From Camelimonas lactis (GTDB lineage: Bacteria > Pseudomonadota > Alphaproteobacteria > Rhizobiales > Beijerinckiaceae): a DNA stretch of 64,000 nucleotides. The stretch lies in NCBI RefSeq assembly GCF_004342915.1, contig NZ_SLWL01000005.1:124001-188000 (forward strand). The letters run 5' to 3'. Both the position numbers and the translations under genes were made by a program. The notes under the pieces were generated by a model. The model made no database searches and was not told where the DNA came from. It saw only the letters and a list, made by a program, of their open reading frames with translations. Within the stretch, counting starts at the first letter, position 1. Every line of letters begins with the position of its first letter. This document shows, piece by piece, positions 11,789 to 20,257 of this stretch.

Positions 11789-11816
11789 CGCCACCAACCG
11801 GCCAGGGGCGGCCCGG

Positions 11817-12560
11817 CTACCTTTCCGACCCGGCGGGCTTGCCGGCGACACCGGGAAGTCCCAGGCCAAAAAGGATTTTTTGCGCCGCGGGATCGGCGGC
11901 CAGATTGGTCTTGTCCCGGTCGTCGGCGCGGACCGCGAGGCCGCGCTGCACCGCCGGCCGGGCTTCCATCTGCTTCAGCCAGCGTTGCACATGGGGAAAC
12001 GCCGTAATGTCCTGCCCCTGACGCTCCCACAGGCGGGCCCAGCCATAGGTCGCCATGTCGGCGATTGAATAGGCGTCGCCCAGCCATTCCCGGTCGGCCA
12101 GCCGCCGGTCCATCACCCCATAAAGACGGCCGACCTCGCGGGTATAGCGCTCAATGGCGTAAGCGAACTTTTCTGGCGCGTAGATGCGGAAATGGTGCGC
12201 CTGCCCGGCCATGGGGCCAAGCCCGGCCACCTGCCAGAACAACCACTCGTCAACAGCGACCCGCTGGCGTTCATCCGCCGGGTAAAACAGGCCGGTCTTG
12301 CGACCGAGATACTGGAGAATGGCGCCCGATTCAAAAACAGAAATCGGCTGGCCGCCCGGCCCTTCAGGATCGATGATCGCCGGCATGCGGTTGTTCGGGG
12401 AGATGGCGAGGAATTCCGGCCTGAACTGGTCGCCCTTGGCGATATTGACCGGCCGGACCACATAAGGAAGGCCACATTCCTCAAGCATGATCGAGATTTT
12501 CCAGCCATTGGGCGTTGGCCAGTAAAACAGTTCGATCGGCGCGGTTTGGGCTTCCGCCAT
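11817..12560 (-). CDS. Glutathione S-transferase, Nu-class (YfcG/YghU-like)
   Basis: Cytosolic thioredoxin-fold transferase of 247 residues. The N-terminal domain has YWPTPNGWKISIMLEE near 14-29 and the conserved SPNNRMPAIIDPEG and FESGAILQYLG stretches that bind the gamma-glutamyl part of glutathione. The all-helical C-terminal domain has the DAYSIADMATYGW capping motif. The SPNNRMPA...ESGAIL pattern is typical of YfcG/YghU proteins, which often show disulphide-bond reductase activity. The ATG at 12560 has GGGGAGA eight bases upstream. It is convergent with the TetR gene and has no obvious functional partner nearby. Confidence 0.88.
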   Translation of the reverse strand: MAEAQTAPIELFYWPTPNGWKISIMLEECGLPYVVRPVNIAKGDQFRPEFLAISPNNRMPAIIDPEGPGGQPISVFESGAILQYLGRKTGLFYPADERQRVAVDEWLFWQVAGLGPMAGQAHHFRIYAPEKFAYAIERYTREVGRLYGVMDRRLADREWLGDAYSIADMATYGWARLWERQGQDITAFPHVQRWLKQMEARPAVQRGLAVRADDRDKTNLAADPAAQKILFGLGLPGVAGKPAGSER

Positions 12561-12970
12561 CAATGTCTCCCCAGGCCGGCCTGAAGGCCGGATCCACCGG
12601 TTCTTGTCCCTGTGCCCCGCGAACACGTCGCCTTCCGTCGCCAGGTTCGCGCCGGGCAGACGGCTGGGGCAGGACAGCCAGTCTGTCCAGAACAATACAG
12701 GTTGACAAGGAACTGGCCAGCCCCCGGTCAGCGGCCAGATCCCCATCCACAAACCATGTTCCCTGGTTGGCTCCGGAACACGACGGAGCCCCTCCAGGCC
12801 CCGGCAGCATAATCAAATCGGCGTGAGGAAGGCAATTGGCCGGCGGCCCAGGAGCTCGCCATCACCAGGCGAGCAAACACAAAGGCGTGCAAACACAAAA
12901 AAGCCCGGACGTTTTCGCATCCGGGCTCCCGGCGGAAACGCGCCGCCGGACCGGCGGCGCCCTCTTTGAC
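12561..12970. other. gst-gatB intergenic region
   Basis: 410 bp upstream of the GST gene and downstream of gatB. It contains the gatB terminator at 12897-12927 and otherwise nothing I can name. The gst promoter should lie here. Confidence 0.5.
12897..12927 (-). terminator. Rho-independent terminator of the gat-que operon
   Basis: Read on the minus strand, AGCCCGGA and TCCGGGCT form an 8-bp stem with a ten-base loop, followed by six T residues. It lies 43 bases past the gatB stop codon. Confidence 0.85.
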
Positions 12971-14455
12971 TCAGAGGCCGAGCCTGGCCTTCACCAGTTC
13001 GTTCACCGCCTGCGGATTGGCCTTGCCCCCCGTCGCTTTCATGACCTGGCCGACGAACCAGCCAGCCAGGGTTGGCTTGGCCTGCGCCTGGGCGACCTTG
13101 TCGGGGTTGGCGGCGATGATCTCGTCCACGGCCTTTTCGATGGCGCCCGTGTCGGTGACCTGCTTCATGCCGCGCGCTTCGACGATGGCGCGCGGATCAC
13201 CGCCCTGCTCCTCGACCATGATCGCCAGCACATCCTTGGCGATCTTGCCGGAAATGACGCCTTCGCCGATCAGATCGACGATGCCCGCCACCTGCTCCGG
13301 CGTGATGAAGGTTTGTGACACCGCCTTGCTGACAGAATTGGCGTAAGCGGAAATGTCGCCCATGATCCAGTTGGCCACTGCCTTGGCGTCGCGCTTGCCG
13401 CCGCCGGCGTTCAGCGCCGCCTCGAAATAATCCGCCGTGTCCTTGTCCGCCACCAGCAGGCCGGCGTCGTAAGCCGGCAGGCCGAGAACGTTGATGAACC
13501 GCGCCTTTTTCTCATCCGGCAGCTCCGGCAGATGCGCGGCGAGATCGTCCACCAGCTCCTGCGGGAACACCAGCGGCAGCAGGTCTGGATCGGGGAAATA
13601 ACGGTAGTCGTGCGCCTCTTCCTTTGAGCGCATCGAACGGGTTTCACCCTTGCCCGGATCGAACAGGCGGGTTTCCTGGTCGATGACGCCGCCATCCTCC
13701 AGGATACCGATCTGGCGGCGGGCCTCATACTCGATGGCCTGGCCGATGAAGCGGATGGAATTGACGTTCTTGATCTCGCAGCGGGTGCCAAGGCCCTCGC
13801 CGGGGCGCCGCACCGAGACATTGACGTCGGCCCGCAGCGAGCCTTTTTCCATGTCGCCGTCACAGGTGCCCAGATAACGCAGGATCGAGCGCAGCTTGGT
13901 CACATAGGCCTTCGCCTCCTCGGAACTGCGCAGGTCCGGCCTGGAGACGATCTCCATCAGGGCGACGCCCGAGCGGTTCAGGTCGACGAAGCTCATGGTC
14001 GGGTGCTGGTCGTGCAGCGACTTGCCGGCGTCCTGCTCCAGATGCAGGCGCTCGATGCCCACCTCGACCTGGGCGCCGTTTTCGAGGTCGATGGTCAGCA
14101 CGCCCTCGCCGACGATCGGGTCCTTGAACTGGCTGATCTGGTAGCCCTGCGGCAGGTCCGGATAGAAATAGTTCTTGCGGTCGAACACCGAGCGCAGATT
14201 GATCTGCGCCTTGAGGCCAAGGCCCGTGCGAATGGCCTGCCTGACGCACTCCTCATTGATGACCGGCAGCATGCCTGGCATCGCCGCGTCCACCAGCGAC
14301 ACGTGATCGTTCGGGTCACCGCCAAATTCGGTGGAGGCGCCAGAGAACAGCTTGGCGTTGGAGGACACCTGGGCGTGCACCTCCATGCCAATCACCACTT
14401 CCCAGTCGCCGGTGGCGCCCTTGATCAGTTTTGGCATGCGCACGGGAGCATTCAT
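12971..14455 (-). CDS. gatB: Asp-tRNA(Asn)/Glu-tRNA(Gln) amidotransferase subunit B
   Basis: Kinase/tRNA-binding subunit of GatCAB, which phosphorylates and then amidates misacylated Glu-tRNA(Gln) or Asp-tRNA(Asn). It is 494 residues. The N-terminal cradle begins [20 protein letters not shown], and the family signature [17 protein letters not shown] is near 157-173. The C-terminal GatB/YqeY tail ([21 protein letters not shown]) binds tRNA. The gene is last in the minus-strand order gatC-gatA-queE-queD-gatB and is followed by a strong terminator. Presence of the complex implies that GlnRS and/or AsnRS is missing in the organism. Confidence 0.97.
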   Translation of the reverse strand: MNAPVRMPKLIKGATGDWEVVIGMEVHAQVSSNAKLFSGASTEFGGDPNDHVSLVDAAMPGMLPVINEECVRQAIRTGLGLKAQINLRSVFDRKNYFYPDLPQGYQISQFKDPIVGEGVLTIDLENGAQVEVGIERLHLEQDAGKSLHDQHPTMSFVDLNRSGVALMEIVSRPDLRSSEEAKAYVTKLRSILRYLGTCDGDMEKGSLRADVNVSVRRPGEGLGTRCEIKNVNSIRFIGQAIEYEARRQIGILEDGGVIDQETRLFDPGKGETRSMRSKEEAHDYRYFPDPDLLPLVFPQELVDDLAAHLPELPDEKKARFINVLGLPAYDAGLLVADKDTADYFEAALNAGGGKRDAKAVANWIMGDISAYANSVSKAVSQTFITPEQVAGIVDLIGEGVISGKIAKDVLAIMVEEQGGDPRAIVEARGMKQVTDTGAIEKAVDEIIAANPDKVAQAQAKPTLAGWFVGQVMKATGGKANPQAVNELVKARLGL

Positions 14456-14512
14456 CGGGTCATCCTTCCGGCGGTCTCTCGCCGCCTCACGTCCAGACAG
14501 GGGTGGGGGCGC

Positions 14513-14890
14513 TCAGGCCGCCTCGCCAAAATAGGTGCATTTCTCGCCATTGGAGTCGCGGTGGACCGTCACCGCCGCGAGGCCAGGACAGGCCGGATGC
14601 AGCTTGCGCCAGATCCACAGGGCAAGATTTTCCATGGTGGCCGGCCCAAGGTCCGGCACCTCGTCAAGAAAGCGGTGATCCAGCCCGTCGCGCGCCGTCT
14701 CCATGGCCCGCTCGAACAGGGTCAGGTCGATAATCATGCCGGTCGCCGGATCAGGACGGCCGCGCACCGTCACCTCGGCCCGGTAGGAATGGCCATGGAT
14801 GCGCCGGCTACTCTCCACCTCGCGCGTTTCCGCCGCCCGGTGCAGGGTGTGGGCCGCCTCGAAGCGGAACTGTTTCGACAGCTCGAACAT
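14513..14890 (-). CDS. queD: 6-carboxytetrahydropterin synthase homologue (QueD family, COG0720) with Ser at the catalytic Cys position
   Basis: In queuosine synthesis QueD turns dihydroneopterin triphosphate into 6-carboxy-5,6,7,8-tetrahydropterin, the substrate of QueE. The protein is 125 residues. The zinc histidines are present: His14 in FEAAHTL, and His32 and His34 in IHGHSY. The Asp-His pair is in LDHRFL and a late Glu is in GEKCTYFGE. The catalytic cysteine of E. coli QueD (CxxxHGH) is Ser28 here (SRRIHGH). The start at 14890 gives MFELSKQFRFE and overlaps the queE stop by one base (TGATG). Position next to queE supports the queuosine role despite the substitution. I have a general memory of similar SRRIHGH proteins in alphaproteobacteria but cannot verify it. 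Confidence 0.88.
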   Translation of the reverse strand: MFELSKQFRFEAAHTLHRAAETREVESSRRIHGHSYRAEVTVRGRPDPATGMIIDLTLFERAMETARDGLDHRFLDEVPDLGPATMENLALWIWRKLHPACPGLAAVTVHRDSNGEKCTYFGEAA

Positions 14891-15528
14891 CACGGAATAC
14901 CGATTACCTTGTGTGTCTGCACGCTCAGCCGCCACTGCGGGTGGTCCATGCACCATTGCACGGCGGCGGCGGTGTTGGCGGCCCGATCGGGACCGTCCAT
15001 CGGTTGCAGAAAAAAATGAGCGAAATCAAGGTCGGCCACCGCATCCGGCATCAGGGTTGGCTGCGGGAACACCAGTTTCAGCTCATGGCCGCGCCGCTGC
15101 GCGAGGTCCGCGCCGGCCTTCGGGCTGACGCAGATCCAGTCGAGGCCTTCCGGCGCGGCGATGGTGCCATTGGTCTCCACCGCGCAGCGGAAACCACGGC
15201 GATGCGCCTCGGCCAGCGCCGGCGCGTCCAGTTGCAACAGCGGCTCGCCGCCGGTGAAAACGATCAGCCGGTTGACGCGCCCCGGGCCCCAGGCCGCCTC
15301 GATGGCGTCCAGCAGCGCCGCTGGCGATGCGAACCGTCCGCCGCCCTCGCCGTCCATGCCGACGAAGTCGGTGTCGCAGAACTGGCAGACCGCCTTGTGG
15401 CGGTCTTCTTCACGGCCGGTCCAGAGATTGCAGCCGGCGAAGCGACAGAATACGGCGGCGCTGCCAGCCTGGGCGCCTTCGCCCTGCAATGTCTTGAAGA
15501 TTTCCTTGACCGCATAGGTCATGGCCAT
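14890..15528 (-). CDS. queE: 7-carboxy-7-deazaguanine synthase (radical SAM)
   Basis: Radical S-adenosylmethionine enzyme that contracts 6-carboxytetrahydropterin to 7-carboxy-7-deazaguanine, on the way to queuosine. It is 212 residues. The substrate-binding start is KEIFKTLQGEGAQAG. The iron-sulphur cluster motif is the unusual CX14CX2C form: Cys33 in CNLWTG, then CQFCDTDF. This form is known from the structurally characterised Burkholderia enzyme. A glycine-rich VFTGGEPLLQ follows. It sits between gatA (40 bp upstream) and queD (one-base overlap), so it is translated with the amidotransferase genes. Confidence 0.94.
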   Translation of the reverse strand: MAMTYAVKEIFKTLQGEGAQAGSAAVFCRFAGCNLWTGREEDRHKAVCQFCDTDFVGMDGEGGGRFASPAALLDAIEAAWGPGRVNRLIVFTGGEPLLQLDAPALAEAHRRGFRCAVETNGTIAAPEGLDWICVSPKAGADLAQRRGHELKLVFPQPTLMPDAVADLDFAHFFLQPMDGPDRAANTAAAVQWCMDHPQWRLSVQTHKVIGIP

Positions 15529-15568
15529 GCTCCAGCCCAGCCGGGCTCCCCGCTGACGAACGCGCCTG

Positions 15569-17050
15569 TCAGCGCCACCAGGATGCGGCCGGCGCGAAAC
15601 GGCCCGCCGCCTGCTCGATCACCTCGCCCGCCGCGAACAGGGTTTCCTCGTCGAACGGCTTGCCGATCAGTTGCAGCCCCAGCGGCAGCCCCTGCGCGTC
15701 CAGCCCCGCCGGCACGGAAATGCCCGGCAGGCCCGCCAGGTTCACCGTCACGGTGAAGATATCGCTCAGATACATCTCCACCGGATCGGCGGCGATCTTC
15801 TCGCCAAGACCAAAGGCGGCGGAAGGCGTCGTTGGCGTCAGGATGGCGTCGACGCCATTGGCGAAGGCCGCGTCGAAATCGCGCTTGATCAGCGCCCGCA
15901 CCTTCTGGGCCCGCACGTAATAGGCGTCGTAATAACCGGCCGACAGCACATAGGTGCCGGTCATGATGCGGCGCTTCACCTCGCGGCCGAAACCGGCGGC
16001 GCGGGTGTTCTCGTACATGCTGGCGATGTCCTTGCCGTCAACGCGCACGCCGTAGCGCACGCCGTCGTAACGGGCGAGGTTCGAGGACGCCTCCGCCGGG
16101 GCGATGATGTAATAGGCCGCCAGGGCGTATTGGGTGTGCGGCAGCGACACCTCGACCACATTGGCGCCGGCGTCGCGCAGCCACTGGGCGCCGCGCTCCC
16201 ACAAGGCGTCGATTTCCGCCGACATGCCCGGCGCGCGGTATTCCTTCGGAATGCCAATGGTCAGGCCCTTGACCCCGCGCTTCACCGCGGCCTCAAAGTC
16301 CGGGACCGGCGCGTCAAACGACGTGGTGTCCTTCAGGTCGAGGCCCGTCATCGACTTCAGCATGATCGCCGCGTCCTGCACCGTGCGGGCGATCGGCCCG
16401 GCCTGGTCCAGCGACGACGCGTAGGCGATGATGCCCCAGCGCGAGCAACGGCCGTAAGTCGGCTTGATTCCCACCGTGCCGGTGTAGGCCGCCGGCTGGC
16501 GGATCGAGCCGCCGGTGTCGGTGGCGGTGGCCGCGAGGCACAGCTTGGCGGCGACGGCGGCCGAAGAGCCGCCGGATGAGCCGCCCGGCACGATGGCGGC
16601 GTCAGAACCGTCCCGCCGCCACGGCGAGATCACCGGACCGAAACACGAGGTTTCGTTCGACGAGCCCATGGCGAACTCGTCATTGCTGAGTTTGCCCAGC
16701 ATCACGGCGCCGTCGGCCCACAGCTTCGCGGTCACGGTCGATTCATAGCCGGGAATGAATTCGCCCAGAATCCTGCTGCATGCGGTGGTGCGCACGCCCT
16801 CGGTGCAGAACAGATCCTTGACGCCAACCGGCAGTCCTTCGAGCGGGCCAGCTTCTCCTGCGGCGATGCGGGCGTCGCTGGCCGCCGCCATGGCGAGCGC
16901 CTTTTCCGGCGTCTCCAGCACATAGGCGTTGAGAGCGCGCGCCTGCTCCATCGCCTGAACATGGGCGCGGGTCAGTTCGACTGCGGAGAACTGCTTCGCC
17001 CGCAGTCCGTCACGCGCCTCGGCCAGGGTGAGATCGGTCAGATCAGACAT
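15569..17050 (-). CDS. gatA: Asp-tRNA(Asn)/Glu-tRNA(Gln) amidotransferase subunit A
   Basis: Amidase subunit of GatCAB: it hydrolyses glutamine and channels ammonia to GatB. It is 493 residues, standard length. The amidase-signature catalytic triad is complete: Lys78 ([10 protein letters not shown]), cis-Ser158 in [12 protein letters not shown], and nucleophile Ser182 in [10 protein letters not shown]. The C-terminal half carries the glutamine-pocket region and [15 protein letters not shown]. It follows gatC by 108 bp and precedes queE by 40 bp on the same strand. Confidence 0.97.
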   Translation of the reverse strand: MSDLTDLTLAEARDGLRAKQFSAVELTRAHVQAMEQARALNAYVLETPEKALAMAAASDARIAAGEAGPLEGLPVGVKDLFCTEGVRTTACSRILGEFIPGYESTVTAKLWADGAVMLGKLSNDEFAMGSSNETSCFGPVISPWRRDGSDAAIVPGGSSGGSSAAVAAKLCLAATATDTGGSIRQPAAYTGTVGIKPTYGRCSRWGIIAYASSLDQAGPIARTVQDAAIMLKSMTGLDLKDTTSFDAPVPDFEAAVKRGVKGLTIGIPKEYRAPGMSAEIDALWERGAQWLRDAGANVVEVSLPHTQYALAAYYIIAPAEASSNLARYDGVRYGVRVDGKDIASMYENTRAAGFGREVKRRIMTGTYVLSAGYYDAYYVRAQKVRALIKRDFDAAFANGVDAILTPTTPSAAFGLGEKIAADPVEMYLSDIFTVTVNLAGLPGISVPAGLDAQGLPLGLQLIGKPFDEETLFAAGEVIEQAAGRFAPAASWWR

Positions 17051-17158
17051 GTGCGTCTTTCAAACTCGGGGGCAAACTTGCAAACGTGGGCCAGGCCAGA
17101 CGCCCGCGCGGCAGGCGGGGAACGACAGGCGGGCGGTGGGCGGCGGAACGCGCCGCGG

Positions 17159-17446
17159 TTACTCGACCACCTTGGGAACCAGGAAGAAATTGTCCTCGCT
17201 CACCGGCGCATTGGCCACGACCTTCGCCGCATAACCGCCGTCGGTGACTTCATCCGCCCGCAGGCGCATGGTCATGGCCATGGCCGAGGTCAGCGGCTCG
17301 ACGCCGGAGACGTCGATCTGGCCAAGCTGCTCCACGAACGCCAGAATGGAGTTCAGCTCATCCTCAAGGTGCGGAACGTCCGCGTCGCTCACCGCGATGC
17401 GGGACAGATGGGCGATACGTCGGACAGTGGTCGCATCGACGGACAT
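17159..17446 (-). CDS. gatC: Asp-tRNA(Asn)/Glu-tRNA(Gln) amidotransferase subunit C
   Basis: Small belt subunit that wraps GatA and GatB together, 95 residues. Recognised by [14 protein letters not shown] at 8-21, the [18 protein letters not shown] centre and the end [13 protein letters not shown]. The reading frame stays open far upstream, but the ATG at 17446 starts the conserved protein and has GGAGGCGG before it. It is the first gene of the gat-que operon. A perfect 7+7 palindrome (17469-17484) sits in its leader. Confidence 0.95.
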   Translation of the reverse strand: MSVDATTVRRIAHLSRIAVSDADVPHLEDELNSILAFVEQLGQIDVSGVEPLTSAMAMTMRLRADEVTDGGYAAKVVANAPVSEDNFFLVPKVVE

Positions 17447-17468
17447 GCCGCCTCCGTTGGGTTCTGGC

Positions 17469-17484
17469 GTTGGTCTGGACCAAC
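17469..17484. promoter_or_regulatory. Short perfect palindrome in the gatC leader
   Basis: GTTGGTC and GACCAAC are separated by TG, beginning 23 bases upstream of the gatC ATG. It could be a dimeric operator or a small leader hairpin. No regulator can be named. Confidence 0.35.
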
Positions 17485-17666
17485 ACTGACGATAACCGCT
17501 CCGCCAGCGCAACAGCGGAGCAACGCCAGGAATTGTGGGGTTCGGACTGCCCGGGGGCTTGCCTCTGGCGCGCCGCCGGACGAATGTCGGGGCTATAGCA
17601 CCCAGGGCGCCAGCGCTGCAACAATTGCGGCCCATGCGCCAGCCCGGGCGACAAGGCGCGAAGTAC

Positions 17667-17701
17667 AAAAAGCCGGACAGACCCGTTCCGGTCCGTCCGG
17701 C
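17667..17701 (-). terminator. Rho-independent terminator of the UlaG-like hydrolase gene
   Basis: Read on the minus strand, GCCGGACGGACC pairs with GGTCTGTCCGGC with one mismatch (12-bp stem, six-base loop) and is followed by TTTTTG. It lies 47 bases after the stop codon at 17748. Confidence 0.8.
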
Positions 17702-17747
17702 CATGCCGCCAGCTACGCCGGCGGAAACGCAACAGCTGCGCCTGACG

Positions 17748-18446
17748 TCACACCGTGAAGGCCTCGTTCTTCGTCGGCAGGATGACGCGGGTCGGCGCGC
17801 CTTCCATGGCGTCGACGAACTTGCGGGCGTCCTGATCAAGCAGCGGGAAGGTGGCGTAGTGGCACGGAACCACCGCCTTCAGGCTGAAGAACTTGCGCAC
17901 GGCGAAAGCGGCGTGTTCCGCGCCCATGGTGAAGCGGTCGCCGATCGGAACGAACGCGATCTCCGGCGCATACAGTTCATTGATCAACGCCATGTCCGAG
18001 AACACGTCGGTGTCGCCCATGGCGTAAACCGTCGGCTCGCCTTCGGCGCGGACGATGATGCCGTTGGGGTTGCCGAGCGGCCGGTCGACGCCGGCCTCGA
18101 TCATGCCGGCCGAATGATCGGCGCGCACCAGGGTGACGCGGAAGCCGCCCACATCGACGGTGCCGCCGGTGTTCATCGGCTCAAACTTCTCCAGCCCCTG
18201 GGTCGCCAGGTGCATGCACAGGTCATAATTGGTGACGACCGTCGCGCCGGTGCGTTTGGCGATGTCGACCGTGTCGCCCACATGGTCGCCGTGGCCGTGG
18301 GTGACGAGAATATGGGTGACGCCCTTCTCGATGGCGCTGATGTCGCCGTCGAACGACGGATTGCCAGTGAAGAACGGATCGATCAGGACGGCGCGGCCGC
18401 CGAAATCCAGACGAAACGCCGAATGACCATACCAGGTGATCTGCAT
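17748..18446 (-). CDS. UPF0173/UlaG-like metal-dependent hydrolase (metallo-beta-lactamase fold)
   Basis: 232-residue single-domain metallo-beta-lactamase-fold hydrolase. It begins [15 protein letters not shown]. The metal motif HGHGDHVGD is at about 50-58, with further ligands in [16 protein letters not shown] and near the end VPCHYATFP. The family (UPF0173, COG2220) includes UlaG lactonase-like proteins, but the substrate of this subgroup is unknown. The ATG at 18446 has GGGGAGA upstream. Longer reading frames pass through the palindromic repeat at 18463-18506 and are rejected. It is monocistronic, with its own terminator. Confidence 0.88.
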   Translation of the reverse strand: MQITWYGHSAFRLDFGGRAVLIDPFFTGNPSFDGDISAIEKGVTHILVTHGHGDHVGDTVDIAKRTGATVVTNYDLCMHLATQGLEKFEPMNTGGTVDVGGFRVTLVRADHSAGMIEAGVDRPLGNPNGIIVRAEGEPTVYAMGDTDVFSDMALINELYAPEIAFVPIGDRFTMGAEHAAFAVRKFFSLKAVVPCHYATFPLLDQDARKFVDAMEGAPTRVILPTKNEAFTV

Positions 18447-19070
18447 CTGTTTCTCCCCTAGGGCATTTTCGGGAAAAGTGAATTCCACTTTTCGTGAAGA
18501 AAATGCGTTTAAACAAATAGATATGGCGTTTTCCAGCCGGCGGCCGCCGCTTTGCGTCGGGAAAACGCGTCGAACCAGACAAGACCGGACAAAATCCGGC
18601 TTGTGTACATGGACCTTGCGCCTGACGGATCTTCCGGCGAAGCGGGCGCGTTTGCCTGGGAGCACATCGAACCGGATCGGACGGGGTAACCCGCGCCCTC
18701 TCCCTGTCCCCCAACCAGCCGCGCGACTTCCGGATGGCGCCCTCAGGGAGGTTTACGGCAAGAGCCGCCCGAAATCACCCCCGCGCGGGCCGGCGCGAAC
18801 AGACTGTTCCGTTGACCGCCAGCAGCGCCGCGTCAGGATCACTGCCAGGTTACAACCCAAGGTAGCACCTGGTCGCATCAGGTCCACGCCCGGGGAATGC
18901 GCCCGACATACGCGGACAAATCCCCCCGGGCGGCGCGATCTGGCCGCCGGCGCTGCTGGACAGTTGCGCCCGGGCGCGCCAGATGCTGGCTGCGATTTCC
19001 AGGAACAGCGGGCAGCCGCGCCCGCGTGCCTCAGATACAGTGACCGACAGGCGCCGTCAGATCAGGAGAC
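18447..19070. other. Intergenic region between the UlaG-like hydrolase and ruvX
   Basis: 624 bp between divergent genes, without a credible ORF. It holds the palindromic element at 18463-18506. Further inverted repeats lie to its right: GCGTTTTCC pairs with GGAAAACGC across about 26 bases near 18525-18570, and CCGGA-CAAAA-TCCGG near 18583. The rest is featureless to me. Confidence 0.5.
18463..18506. repeat. Dispersed palindromic element, copy 1
   Basis: A 44-bp nested palindrome: outer arms GCATTTTC / GAAAATGC and inner arms GAAAAGTG / CACTTTTC around AATTC. Related copies lie at 31911-31952 and 38389-38432. It is followed by an A-rich tail (GTTTAAACAAATAG) that is also seen, inverted, beside copy 2. 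Confidence 0.85.
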
Positions 19071-19076
19071 ATGGCC

Positions 19077-19589
19077 ATGACGAATTCCCATCAGGACCCG
19101 ACGGCGCCCGAAAGCCTGAGGCGGTTCCTGTCCCTGCCCCCGGGCGCGCGCCTGCTCGGGCTCGATCTCGGCACGAAAACCATTGGACTTGCCCTCTCCG
19201 ACGTTAACCTCACCGTCGCAACCTCGCTGGAAACCATCCAGCGCAAGAAGTTCACGCCCGACGCCGCGCGCATCCTCGAGGTCGTCAGCAAATTCAATGT
19301 CGGCGGTCTGGTGTTTGGCTGGCCCCTCAACATGGATGGAAGCGAAGGCCCGCGCACCCAGGCCACCGCCGCTTTCATGCGAAACCTTGCAAAACTGACA
19401 GACATTCCGATGGCGACCTGGGATGAACGGCTCAGTACTGCCGCCGTTACGAGAATGCTGATAGATGCGGACGCATCGCGCGCCAGACGAGGAGAAGTTG
19501 TTGACAAGCTGGCGGCTTCATACATCTTGCAGGGCGCTCTTGATCGCCTGGCCCAGATTGGCGCGACGTCAGATCCCGGCGCCAACTAA
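19077..19589 (+). CDS. ruvX: Holliday junction resolvase-like RuvX/YqgF
   Basis: RNase H-fold nuclease of the YqgF family, linked to pre-16S rRNA 5' maturation and Holliday-junction processing. It has 170 residues from the chosen ATG. Conserved blocks are LLGLDLGTKTIGLALSD, with the first catalytic Asp, then GLVFGWPLNMDGSEG, TWDERLST with the catalytic Glu, and VDKLAASYILQGALD with the last Asp. Two in-frame ATGs lie six bases apart. The AGGAG at 19064-19068 is too close to 19071 and well spaced for 19077. A small conserved gene follows 104 bp later. Confidence 0.94.
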   Translation: MTNSHQDPTAPESLRRFLSLPPGARLLGLDLGTKTIGLALSDVNLTVATSLETIQRKKFTPDAARILEVVSKFNVGGLVFGWPLNMDGSEGPRTQATAAFMRNLAKLTDIPMATWDERLSTAAVTRMLIDADASRARRGEVVDKLAASYILQGALDRLAQIGATSDPGAN

Positions 19590-19693
19590 AACACCTACCC
19601 GCAACTAATGATTGCAATAACGATTTGGCGGTGATTTTCTAACTGCCATGTCCAAGCTGGGTCCCGTCACCCATAACGATGACATGGTGAAGC

Positions 19694-19909
19694 ATGAACC
19701 GGCCTCCCACTGATTTCGGCGCGCATCCCCTCATACCCGTGCCGGAGCCATCTTCCACGGATATCGCCCAGTATATCGAGCAGATCACCCTTGAGCTGTA
19801 CCATCTCGCCAGACACAAGCAGCTGGATCTTCTGGCCTATTTCCTGACAATGGCCAATATGGAAGCGCAGGAGCAGGCGCGATCCTCCCAGGACGGTTTT
19901 CGCGACTGA
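19694..19909 (+). CDS. Small conserved hypothetical protein (71 aa)
   Basis: Predicted 71-residue soluble protein with an acidic, helical core (IAQYIEQITLELYHLARHK, then LDLLAYFLTMANMEAQEQA). It looks like a two-helix protein and has no membrane segment or cysteine. TGGTGAAG precedes the ATG. I recall similar short IAQYI...LDLLAYLL...EA proteins in Hyphomicrobiales but know no function. It follows ruvX on the same strand. Confidence 0.72.
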   Translation: MNRPPTDFGAHPLIPVPEPSSTDIAQYIEQITLELYHLARHKQLDLLAYFLTMANMEAQEQARSSQDGFRD

Positions 19910-20257
19910 CGCGACGGAATGCGGCTCCTTTCGCTGCCCCCTGAACGCGGCCAGCTTCCGGGACGGCGGCAGCAGATGTTCCCCCCAAATTGATAGCTCT
20001 AACAATAAGCCCCTGCGGGAAGATCGCGGGAAAGAATCCCCATGACGGCGCATCGAAACGTGATGGCGTCAGACCCACGATCGTGAATCAGCCTCCGGCC
20101 GACGCCGCTTCCCTGGCCCGGAACAGCCGAAAATCTCCGGCCCGGCGCATATTCATGGGGATATCTGTCCACACCGAAAGACCACGCGCTGACGTATGCC
20201 TTCACAGAAAATGGCGACGATTTTCCACGCAACAGCTCCCGGCGCCCTGGCCAGCGA
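19910..20257. other. Intergenic region between the 71-aa gene and dprA
   Basis: 348 bp between convergent genes. I see no ORF with a ribosome site and no clear terminator or repeat. Confidence 0.45.

Larger units (their letters stand above)
17447..17747. other. Intergenic region between the UlaG-like hydrolase and gatC
   Basis: 301 bp on the minus-strand path. It holds the hydrolase terminator (17667-17701) and the gatC-proximal palindrome (17469-17484). The gat operon promoter should lie between them. I see no gene. Confidence 0.5.
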
